Below are positions 57,133 through 64,000 of a stretch of 64,000 nucleotides of DNA, one piece after another (position 1 is the first letter of the stretch; the number at the start of each line of letters is the position of its first letter). Origin of the DNA: Microbacterium salitolerans (GTDB taxonomy: Bacteria > Actinomycetota > Actinomycetes > Actinomycetales > Microbacteriaceae); assembly GCF_019720895.1 (NCBI RefSeq), contig NZ_JAHKSH010000001.1, positions 620,001-684,000 of the forward strand. Reading direction: 5' to 3'. The notes under the pieces are model-generated. The model had not been told where the DNA came from and made no database searches. It saw only the letters and a program-made list of their open reading frames with translations. Made by a program: the position numbers and the translations under genes.

Positions 57133-58824
57133 ATGACCACGAAGACGAACACCAGGGCGGGCGTTCTCGCTCTCGGGATGGCGGGCGTGCTGGCGCTGGC
57201 CGGCTGCAGCGGCAGCGCCGCGACCGGCCCCGAGTCGAGCGACGAGCCGCAGAGCGGCGGCACCGTCCACATGCTGCAGAACACCGACTTCTCGTACCTC
57301 GACCCGGCCCGCGGATGGGACGGCGGCGTCAACGCGTTCTACCGCCTGATGTACCGCGGCCTCATGATGCAGACGGCGGGCGACGCCGAGGATCCGAACG
57401 CGATCGTTCCGGACCTCGCGACGTCGGCGGGTGAGCCCTCCGAAGACGGCCTCACCTGGACCTACACGCTGAAGGACGACATCTTCTTCGACAACGGCGA
57501 CCCGATCACGTCGGCCGAGGTCAAGTTCGGCATCTCGCGGGCCTGGGATCCTCAGATCGGCATCGGATCCCCGTACCTCAAGAGCGTCATCGACGCCCCC
57601 GAGGGATACGAGGGGCCCTACGTGACGGGCGACCTTCCCACGATCGAGACGCCGGACGACAAGACGATCGTCTTCCACCTCAAGGAGCCGTTCCGCGAGT
57701 TCGACAACGTGCTCGCGCAGGCGAACGCCGTGCCGTTCCCCGAAGGAACGGGCGGCGGCGACGAGTTCATCAACGACGTGATCGCCTCCGGGCCCTACAC
57801 GCTCGAGAGCTACACGCCGGGCAGCTCGATCTCGCTCGTGCGCAACGAGTACTGGGAGCCCGAGAGCGATGACGTGCGCGAGGCCTACCCCGACGCCTGG
57901 GAGGTCGAGATCGGCATCGATCCCGCGACGATCGACGAGCGGATGGTCGCCGGCCAGGGCACCGACGGGAACGCGATCGCGAGCCGGATCCAGGGAGCCA
58001 CCCTGCCGCGCCTGCAGACGCCCGAGCTGCAGGACCGGGCCATCGCGGCCGAGGCATACTGCCTCACCTACATGGGCCTGAACACGACGAAGGAGCCCTT
58101 CGACGACGTGCGCGTGCGCCAGGCGGTCAACTGGGCGCTCGATCGCTCGACCGTCCAGAACGTCTCCGGCGGCAGTCAGCTCGCCGACCCGGCGACGACG
58201 ATCATCCCGCCGGCCGTCACGGGCCACAAGGACTTCGACCTGTACCCCAGCGACGACATGGCGGGCGACCCCGAGAAGGCGAAGGAGCTGCTCGCCGAGG
58301 CGGGCTACGAGGACGGCGTCTCGTTCACGCTCGACATCCGCTCCAACGACATCGCCCAGGCGCAGGCCGAGGCCGTGCAGGAGTCTCTGCTGGATGCGGG
58401 CATCGAGGTCGAGCTCAACGTCATCGACGCGGCGATCTTCTACGAGACGATCGGCACGCCCTCGCAGCAGCACAACGCCGCGATCACGGGCTGGTGCCCG
58501 GACTGGGCGTCGAGCGCCAGCACCTTCATCCCGCCGCTGTTCGACGGCGACAACATCCTCGAGAAGGGCAACTCCAACCTCGCCCAGCTCGACGAGGCCG
58601 ATGTCAACTCGCGTATCGACGAGATCATGGCGATGGAGGACATCGAGGAGGCGAACGCCGCCTGGGGCGACCTGGACGAGCAGATCATGGAGCTCGCTCC
58701 GATCGCGCCCCTCGTGCTCGAGAAGAGCATCTTCGTTCCGGGCGAGAACATCGCCGGCTACTACCCGAACACCAACATGACCGACCTCACCATCATCGGT
58801 CTCAAGGATCCCTCGAAGGGCTGA
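57133..58824 (+). CDS. Oligopeptide-binding lipoprotein of an ABC transporter (SBP family 5)
   Basis: 563 residues. A lipoprotein signal (GVLALGMAGVLALAGC) with lipobox LAGC ends near residue 25. The mature part matches solute-binding family 5: SGGTVHMLQNTDFSYLDPARGW, LTWTYTLKDDIFFDNGDPIT, VRVRQAVNWALDRSTVQNV and AITGWCPDWASSAS. It captures peptides outside the membrane and gives them to the permeases that follow. ATG 57133 gives the usual signal length; ATG 57097 would be leaderless. It starts the operon. Confidence 0.92.
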   Translation: MTTKTNTRAGVLALGMAGVLALAGCSGSAATGPESSDEPQSGGTVHMLQNTDFSYLDPARGWDGGVNAFYRLMYRGLMMQTAGDAEDPNAIVPDLATSAGEPSEDGLTWTYTLKDDIFFDNGDPITSAEVKFGISRAWDPQIGIGSPYLKSVIDAPEGYEGPYVTGDLPTIETPDDKTIVFHLKEPFREFDNVLAQANAVPFPEGTGGGDEFINDVIASGPYTLESYTPGSSISLVRNEYWEPESDDVREAYPDAWEVEIGIDPATIDERMVAGQGTDGNAIASRIQGATLPRLQTPELQDRAIAAEAYCLTYMGLNTTKEPFDDVRVRQAVNWALDRSTVQNVSGGSQLADPATTIIPPAVTGHKDFDLYPSDDMAGDPEKAKELLAEAGYEDGVSFTLDIRSNDIAQAQAEAVQESLLDAGIEVELNVIDAAIFYETIGTPSQQHNAAITGWCPDWASSASTFIPPLFDGDNILEKGNSNLAQLDEADVNSRIDEIMAMEDIEEANAAWGDLDEQIMELAPIAPLVLEKSIFVPGENIAGYYPNTNMTDLTIIGLKDPSKG

Positions 58825-58825
58825 C

Positions 58826-59794
58826 ATGACCACCCCCTCGACTGAGCTCGAGGCGGAGGCGCCCGGCGACGACTCTTCGCATGATCTGCGAGAGTCGTCG
58901 CCGGCTTCCGGCCGCCGCCTGCTGAAGGCCTTCGTCACGGATGTGCCGTCGATGCTGTCGACCGGCTACATCGTCGTGATGACCCTCGCCGCGATCTGCG
59001 CACCGCTCGTCGTGCAGATCAGCGGGTGGGGACCGTACGAGTTCGACCAGGACGCGATCGACCCCGACATGGGGGCGATCCCGATCGGCCCGCTCGGCGG
59101 GATCAGCGCGGAGCACTGGTTCGGCGTCGAGCCGGGCAGCGGCCGCGACATCTTCGCGCGCATCGTCTACGGCGCGCGCGTCTCGTTCACCGTCGCGCTC
59201 AGCGCCACCCTGCTCACCACGATTCTGGGCGTCGTCTTCGGCCTGCTGGCGGGATACTTCGGCGGGATCATCGACAACGTGATCTCCCGCGTCATGGAGT
59301 TCCTCATGGCGTTCCCCGCGCTCATCTTCATGATCGCGATCCTCTCGGCGCTTCCTGCCGACAACCGCGTGCTGCTGCTCGTCCTCGTGATCTCGATCTT
59401 CGGGTGGCCCTACCTCGCCCGCATCGTGCGATCGCAGACCCTCTCGCTCAAGGAGCGCGAGTTCGTCGAGTCGGCGCGCGCGTCCGGCGCGACCCACGCC
59501 CAGATCATCTTCCGCGAGGTCCTGCCGAACCTGCAGTCGACCATCGTCGTCATGGCCACGCTCGCGGTCCCCGGCTACGTCGGAACCGAGGCGGGGCTGT
59601 CGTTCCTCGGCGTCGGCGTCGTGCCGCCCACGCCCAGCTGGGGCCAGATGATCGCCGCGGCCGCTCCCTGGTACGCCGTCGATCCGATGTACTTCATCAT
59701 CCCCGGCGTCTTCCTGTTCCTGCTCGTGCTGTCGTTCACGACGCTCGGCGACCGCGTGCGCGTCATCGCGCGCAGCGGGGAGGTGCGCGCATGA
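58826..59794 (+). CDS. ABC transporter permease, OppC/DppC-like
   Basis: 322 residues, about six helices. A long N-terminal part with GVEPGSGRDIFARIVYGARVS is typical of OppC/DppC, and EFVESARASGATHAQIIFRE holds the EAA loop that contacts the ATPases. It lies 1 nt after the binding-protein stop. Permease order here is C before B, the reverse of the enteric opp operon. It overlaps the next permease (ATGA). Confidence 0.93.
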   Translation: MTTPSTELEAEAPGDDSSHDLRESSPASGRRLLKAFVTDVPSMLSTGYIVVMTLAAICAPLVVQISGWGPYEFDQDAIDPDMGAIPIGPLGGISAEHWFGVEPGSGRDIFARIVYGARVSFTVALSATLLTTILGVVFGLLAGYFGGIIDNVISRVMEFLMAFPALIFMIAILSALPADNRVLLLVLVISIFGWPYLARIVRSQTLSLKEREFVESARASGATHAQIIFREVLPNLQSTIVVMATLAVPGYVGTEAGLSFLGVGVVPPTPSWGQMIAAAAPWYAVDPMYFIIPGVFLFLLVLSFTTLGDRVRVIARSGEVRA

Positions 59795-60789
59795 TCCGCT
59801 TCATCGCCTCCCGCCTGTCCGGAATGGTGATCGTGCTCGCGCTGGTGACGCTGTTCACCTACGTGATCTTCTTCGTGCTCTCCCCGGATCCCGCGGTGCA
59901 GATCTGCGGCAAGCACTGCACCCCCGAGCGCATCGATCAGATCCGCACGAGCCTCGGGCTCGATCAGCCGTTCTGGGCCCAGTTCTTCACCTACGTCGGC
60001 GGCCTCTTCGCCGGACGGACGTTCATGGTCGCCGGTTCCGAGGTCGTCTGCTCGGCGCCGTGCCTCGGGTACTCGTTCCAGACGAGCCAGCTCGTGGGCG
60101 ACATGATCGTGCAGCGCCTGCCGATTTCGGTGACGATCGCGCTCGGCGCGGCCGTGCTGTGGCTGCTCGGCGGCGTCTCCGCCGGCGTGATCAGCGCCGT
60201 CAAGGAGGGGAAGTTCCTCGACAGGTTCATCGCGGGGCTCACGCTCGGATCCATGTCGGTGCCGAACTACGTCGTCGCCCTGACCCTGCAGTTCCTGCTG
60301 GTCGTCGTGCTCGGGTGGCTGCCCTTCCCGCAGGCGGTGCCGTTCGCGGACGATCCGGTGCAGTGGTTCCTCAACTTCCTCATGCCCTGGATCGTGCTCG
60401 CCCTCACCTACGCGGCGGTCTACACGCGCCTCACCCGCGCCAACGTGATCGACACCCTGCAGGAGAACTTCGTGCGCACCGCGCGGGCGAAGGGCCTGAA
60501 GCCCGGTCTCGTCTGGCGCCGCCACGCGCTGCGGCCGGCGCTGACGCCCATCGTGACGATGTTCGGAATGGACATCGCCGGCCTGCTCGGCGGCGCCCTC
60601 ATCACCGAGACCGTGTTCGGCATGAACGGCGTCGGCAAGCTCACGGCCGATTCGATCGCGAAGAACGATCAGCCCGTCATCATGGCGGTCACGCTGCTGT
60701 CGGCCTTCTTCGTGATCATCGGGAACTTCGTGGTCGATCTGCTCTACTCGGCGATCGATCCCCGCGTCCGGACAGGAGCACGCGCATGA
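59791..60789 (+). CDS. ABC transporter permease, OppB/DppB-like
   Basis: 332 residues, about six helices. MIRFIASRLSGMVIVLALVT is the standard OppB start, then SLGLDQPFWAQFFTYVGGLF, and ENFVRTARAKGLKPGLVWRR is the EAA loop. It forms the peptide channel together with the OppC-like permease. There is an unusual pair of Cys-rich loops (QICGKHCTPER, VVCSAPCLGYS) on the outer face that could form disulfides. It overlaps both neighbours by 4 bp. Confidence 0.93.
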   Translation: MIRFIASRLSGMVIVLALVTLFTYVIFFVLSPDPAVQICGKHCTPERIDQIRTSLGLDQPFWAQFFTYVGGLFAGRTFMVAGSEVVCSAPCLGYSFQTSQLVGDMIVQRLPISVTIALGAAVLWLLGGVSAGVISAVKEGKFLDRFIAGLTLGSMSVPNYVVALTLQFLLVVVLGWLPFPQAVPFADDPVQWFLNFLMPWIVLALTYAAVYTRLTRANVIDTLQENFVRTARAKGLKPGLVWRRHALRPALTPIVTMFGMDIAGLLGGALITETVFGMNGVGKLTADSIAKNDQPVIMAVTLLSAFFVIIGNFVVDLLYSAIDPRVRTGARA

Positions 60790-61640
60790 ACCAGCAGACG
60801 GATCCGCTGCTGACCGTCGACGGTCTCCGCGTCGCCTTCACGACGGCGCAGGGCGAATCGGCCGTCGTGAAGAACCTTAGCTTCTCGCTTCCGCGCGGAG
60901 GATCTCTCGGGATCGTCGGCGAATCGGGGTCCGGGAAGTCGATGACGAGCCTCGCGATCATGGGCCTGCTGCCCAAGGGCGGGAAGGTCTCCGGGGCGAT
61001 CGACTTCGACGGGGTGCGGCTCACCGATCTTCCCGAGAAGCAGATGCGCAGAGTGCGCGGCGACCGGATCGCCATGATCTTCCAGGATCCGCTCTCCTCG
61101 CTGAACCCGTACTACCGGGTCGGCATGCAGATCGAGGAGGCCTACCGCTCGCACCGGCCCGGCGCCTCGCGCAAGGAGGCGAGGAAGGTGGCGATCGCCG
61201 CGCTCCAGCGGGTGAGGATCCGCGACGCCGAGACCCGCATCGACCACTATCCGCACCAGTTCTCGGGCGGCATGCGGCAGCGCATCATGATCGCGATGGC
61301 TCTGACGATGGAGCCCGACCTGATCATCGCCGACGAGCCCACGACCGCCCTCGATGTGACGGTGCAGGCGCAGATCCTCGATCTGCTCGCCGAGATCCGG
61401 GAGGAGACCGGCGCGAGCCTGATCCTCATCACGCACGACCTCGCGGTCGTGAGCGAGGTCACGGACGACATCATCGTGCTCCGCGAGGGCGACATGGTCG
61501 AACAGGGACCCACCGAGCAGATCTTCTGCGATCCGCAGCACGTCTACACGCGGCGGCTGCTCGACGCGGTGCCGCGCATCGACGACGAGATCGGCACGCT
61601 GCGCACGACCGACATCACGACGGTGGGAGAAGACGAATGA
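60786..61640 (+). CDS. Peptide ABC transporter ATP-binding protein, OppD-like
   Basis: 284 residues. Walker A GESGSGKSM near residues 45-53, Q-loop IFQDPLSSLNP, signature FSGGMRQRIMIAMAL and Walker B LIIADEPTTALD are all intact. The C-terminal part (DPQHVYTRRLLDAVPRID) is the Opp/Dpp-type tail. It overlaps both neighbours. Confidence 0.94.
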   Translation: MNQQTDPLLTVDGLRVAFTTAQGESAVVKNLSFSLPRGGSLGIVGESGSGKSMTSLAIMGLLPKGGKVSGAIDFDGVRLTDLPEKQMRRVRGDRIAMIFQDPLSSLNPYYRVGMQIEEAYRSHRPGASRKEARKVAIAALQRVRIRDAETRIDHYPHQFSGGMRQRIMIAMALTMEPDLIIADEPTTALDVTVQAQILDLLAEIREETGASLILITHDLAVVSEVTDDIIVLREGDMVEQGPTEQIFCDPQHVYTRRLLDAVPRIDDEIGTLRTTDITTVGEDE

Positions 61641-62494
61641 CCGCTGCGCCGCTGTGCCGGGCAACCGGCCTCGTCAAGGAGTTCGCCACGGGGCGGCCGT
61701 CGCTTCTCGGACGGAAGAGCTCCTTCCGCGCCGTCGACGACGTCTCGCTCGAGGTGCGCGCAGGGGAGACCCTCGCGATCGTGGGCGAGTCGGGATCGGG
61801 CAAGTCCACCACGGCGCGCCTCGTGGCGCGGCTCATGGAGCCGACGGCCGGCACGGTCGAGCTCGAGGGCGAGGACGTCACCTCGTATCGGTCGAAGGAC
61901 CTCCACGAGTTCCGCCGGGCCGTGCAGGTCATCTTCCAGGATCCGTTCTCCTCGCTGAACCCGCGTCACACGGTCGAGCGCCTGGTCACGGCGCCGCTCG
62001 TCTACCAGAAGCGAAAGATCCCCGGGGGAGCGAAGGCGTTCACGCGCGGTCTCATGGAGCGCGTCGGCCTCAACCCCGACCTGTCGGATCGCTACCCGTC
62101 GCAGTTCTCGGGCGGTCAGGCGCAGCGCATCGGCATCGCGCGGGCCCTCGCCGTCGGGCCCAAGCTCGTGATCTGCGACGAGGCGGTCTCAGCACTCGAC
62201 GTCTCGGTGCAGGCGCAGGTCATCAACCTGCTGCGCGACCTGCAGGCCGATGAGGGCTTCGGGTACCTCTTCATCGCGCACGATCTCGCAGTCGTGCGCC
62301 AGATCGCCACGCGCGTCGCGGTCATGAGCGAGGGCCGCATCGTCGAGCAGGGCGATCGCGACGCGATCTTCGACGCGCCCCAGCACGAGTACACCCAGAC
62401 GCTGCTGAAGGCCGTGCCGCGCATCGATCCCGAGTGGGATCGCCGCAGGCGCGAGGCGCAGCGTCGCCGTGAGGAACAGGAGAGGTCCGCGTGA
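61637..62494 (+). CDS. Peptide ABC transporter ATP-binding protein, OppF-like
   Basis: 285 residues, second ATPase. Walker A GESGSGKSTT, Q-loop IFQDPFSSLNP, signature FSGGQAQRIGIARAL and Walker B LVICDEAVSALD are intact; the last reads EAVSALD rather than EPTTALD as in OppF. The tail (DAPQHEYTQTLLKAVPRIDP) is typical. It overlaps the OppD-like gene and the peptidase start. Confidence 0.94.
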   Translation: MTAAPLCRATGLVKEFATGRPSLLGRKSSFRAVDDVSLEVRAGETLAIVGESGSGKSTTARLVARLMEPTAGTVELEGEDVTSYRSKDLHEFRRAVQVIFQDPFSSLNPRHTVERLVTAPLVYQKRKIPGGAKAFTRGLMERVGLNPDLSDRYPSQFSGGQAQRIGIARALAVGPKLVICDEAVSALDVSVQAQVINLLRDLQADEGFGYLFIAHDLAVVRQIATRVAVMSEGRIVEQGDRDAIFDAPQHEYTQTLLKAVPRIDPEWDRRRREAQRRREEQERSA

Positions 62495-63777
62495 CCACGA
62501 CGTACATGCTTCCGGGGATCCGCGTGCGCGAGCAGCGCGTGACGGTCCCGCTCGACTGGTCGGCGGACGGCGGCGAGACGATCGACCTGTTCGTGCGCGA
62601 GCTCGTGGATCCCGACCGCGACCGCGCCGACCTCCCCCTGCTCACCTACCTGCAGGGCGGCCCGGGCGGCGCGAACCCGCGGCCCCTCAGTCGCGGCGGG
62701 TGGATCGACGAGGCGCTGCGCGACTACCGCATCGTCTTCGTCGACCAGCGCGGCACGGGCGCGAGCACGCCCCTCGACGCGCAGGTCGTCGCCGAGCGCG
62801 GCGACGGGCGCGCGGGCGCCGACTACCTCGCCCTGTTCCGCGCCGACTCGATCGTTCGCGACCTCGAGCACGTGCGGCGCACGCTGTACGACGGCCGGCG
62901 GTGGTCGACGCTCGCGCAGAGCTACGGCGGGTGGATCACGCTCACCTACCTGTCGTTCGCGCCCGAGGCGCTGGCCGCCAGCTACATCTGCGGAGGCGTT
63001 CCGGGAACGCCTCCGCGGGCGAGCGAGGTGTACCGGCGGACGTTCGGTCGCGTCGCCGCTAAGACGGCCGAGCTGTATCGCCGCTACCCCGACGACGAGG
63101 CGCGCGTCGCCGAGATCGCCGACGCCCTGTCGTCGGACGACGTCCTGCTGCCCGACGGCGACGTCCTCACCGTGCGCCGGTTCCAGTCTCTGGGCATCGA
63201 CATGGGCATGAAGCCGGGCCATGAGCGCCTGCACTGGCTGATCGAGAAGGCGTTCGTGCGCCCGGGGCGCTTCTCCGAAGCGTTCCTCCTCGACGTGCTG
63301 GTGCAGTCGTCGAACGCGACGAGCCCGCTGTTCTGGACCCTCCAGGAGACGCTGTACGGGGATCCCGCGAGCGGCGCCACCGGCTGGGCCGCGCAGGCGG
63401 AGCGCGACCGGCGGCCCGAGTTCGACGAGGACCGACGCCCGCTGATGTTCACGGGCGAGATGGCGTTCCCGTGGATGTTCGACGAGATCCGGCTCCTGCG
63501 CGGCTTCGCGCCGGCGGTGCACGAGCTCGCCGCGCGCACCGACTGGAGCCCCCTCTACGACCTGGGGCGCCTGGCCTCGAACGAGGTGCCTGTCGCGGCC
63601 GCGGTGTACTTCGACGACATGTACGTCGACGCCGAGCTGCAGCTCGACACCCTCTCGCGTCTCGGGAACTCCGAGCGCTGGGTCACGAACGAGTACGAAC
63701 ACGATGGAATCGGATCCGGACGCACGTTCTCGCGCCTGCGCGAGATCGTCCGCGACCGGGGAGGAGAACGCGCGTGA
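62491..63777 (+). CDS. Proline iminopeptidase-like alpha/beta hydrolase (S33)
   Basis: 428 residues. LTYLQGGPGGANPRPLSRGG holds the oxyanion GGPG of proline iminopeptidases, DQRGTGAST follows, and AQSYGGWITLTYLSFAPEAL contains the nucleophile Ser in Q-S-Y-G-G. The C-terminal His (EYEHDGIGSG) and Asp (YFDDMYVDAEL) are in place. It releases N-terminal Pro from peptides in the cytoplasm. GTG 62491 overlaps the OppF-like stop, so import and cleavage of peptides are coupled. Confidence 0.88.
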   Translation: MTTTYMLPGIRVREQRVTVPLDWSADGGETIDLFVRELVDPDRDRADLPLLTYLQGGPGGANPRPLSRGGWIDEALRDYRIVFVDQRGTGASTPLDAQVVAERGDGRAGADYLALFRADSIVRDLEHVRRTLYDGRRWSTLAQSYGGWITLTYLSFAPEALAASYICGGVPGTPPRASEVYRRTFGRVAAKTAELYRRYPDDEARVAEIADALSSDDVLLPDGDVLTVRRFQSLGIDMGMKPGHERLHWLIEKAFVRPGRFSEAFLLDVLVQSSNATSPLFWTLQETLYGDPASGATGWAAQAERDRRPEFDEDRRPLMFTGEMAFPWMFDEIRLLRGFAPAVHELAARTDWSPLYDLGRLASNEVPVAAAVYFDDMYVDAELQLDTLSRLGNSERWVTNEYEHDGIGSGRTFSRLREIVRDRGGERA

Positions 63778-64000
63778 CCGCACGACCGCCCTACGCAGGG
63801 ACCCGATACCCGAAGCTCGCCGAGATCCCGGCCTTCACGGAGTGGATCGCCGGCGGCTGGGAGGACCGACAGGTCGCCCCGACCATCCCCGAGGGATCCG
63901 CCACGGCCGCCGCCGCGCACCGCGACCGCCTGAGCGCCCGCTTCCCCGGGCAGACGCTGGTCGCGGCCGCAGGGACCGCCCCGACGCGCAACGACGACAG
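63774..64000 (+). CDS. Aminopeptidase P-like protein, N-terminal part (cut by window end)
   Basis: 75 residues seen, truncated at the right edge. WIAGGWEDRQV and HRDRLSARFPGQTLVAAAG with GTAPTRNDD resemble the N-terminal domain of M24B Xaa-Pro aminopeptidases. The catalytic metal site lies beyond the window. GTG 63774 overlaps the previous stop (GTGA) and follows GGGGAGGAG. It cleaves Xaa-Pro bonds if the rest agrees, which suits the upstream proline iminopeptidase. Confidence 0.65.
   Translation, partial: MTARPPYAGTRYPKLAEIPAFTEWIAGGWEDRQVAPTIPEGSATAAAAHRDRLSARFPGQTLVAAAGTAPTRNDD

Overview
The window reads as chromosome from a high-GC Gram-positive actinobacterium, most likely a Microbacterium or close relative in Microbacteriaceae. 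The signs are GC-rich coding with many GTG/TTG starts and ATGA/TGATG overlaps, actinobacterial TANNNT -10 boxes, a fused RmlC-RmlD, and a DUF222/HNH (13E12-type) gene. The genus is inferred by eye, not from a search.

Layout. (1) 1-2170: cysD-cysN, the ATP sulfurylase that makes APS, closed by a good terminator. (2) About 2.3-23.3 kb: a surface-glycan island with looser, less GC-rich codon use than its flanks. It carries a frameshifted O-acyltransferase/SGNH protein, glycosyltransferases, a pyruvyltransferase-like protein, a Wzx-type flippase, a Wzy-type polymerase and seven PAPS-type sulfotransferase domains (six genes plus one fused to a glycosyltransferase). (3) 23.4-31.6 kb: a higher-GC polysaccharide block with two GT4 glycosyltransferases, an acyltransferase, a DUF4012 membrane protein and two tandem polyprenyl-phosphate sugar-phosphate transferases. 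(4) 31.7-35.0 kb: an accessory patch with an XRE-regulator/nucleotidyltransferase pair, a DUF222-HNH gene and a decayed RelE-type toxin. (5) 35.0-43.0 kb: dTDP-L-rhamnose synthesis (rmlA, rmlB, rmlCD), a large membrane protein, two GT2 glycosyltransferases and a GtrA-like protein. (6) 43.1-56.2 kb: the S10-spc ribosomal protein run from rpsJ to rplO, then secY-adk-map. (7) 56.2-64.0 kb: a DsbA-like membrane thioredoxin and an oligopeptide ABC transporter whose operon continues into a proline iminopeptidase and the start of an aminopeptidase P-like gene.

How it fits together (inference). The initiating transferases load the first sugar onto undecaprenyl phosphate. The glycosyltransferases extend it with sugars including L-rhamnose. 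Sulfotransferases, acyltransferases and the pyruvyltransferase-like protein decorate the glycan, Wzx flips it and Wzy polymerises it. The product would be a sulfated, probably acidic, rhamnose-containing exopolysaccharide or cell-wall glycan. CysDN makes APS only; the PAPS donor also needs an APS kinase, which is not in this window and is not fused to CysN. The seven-sulfotransferase island, with its glycosyltransferase-sulfotransferase fusion, is the best candidate here for an undescribed system.
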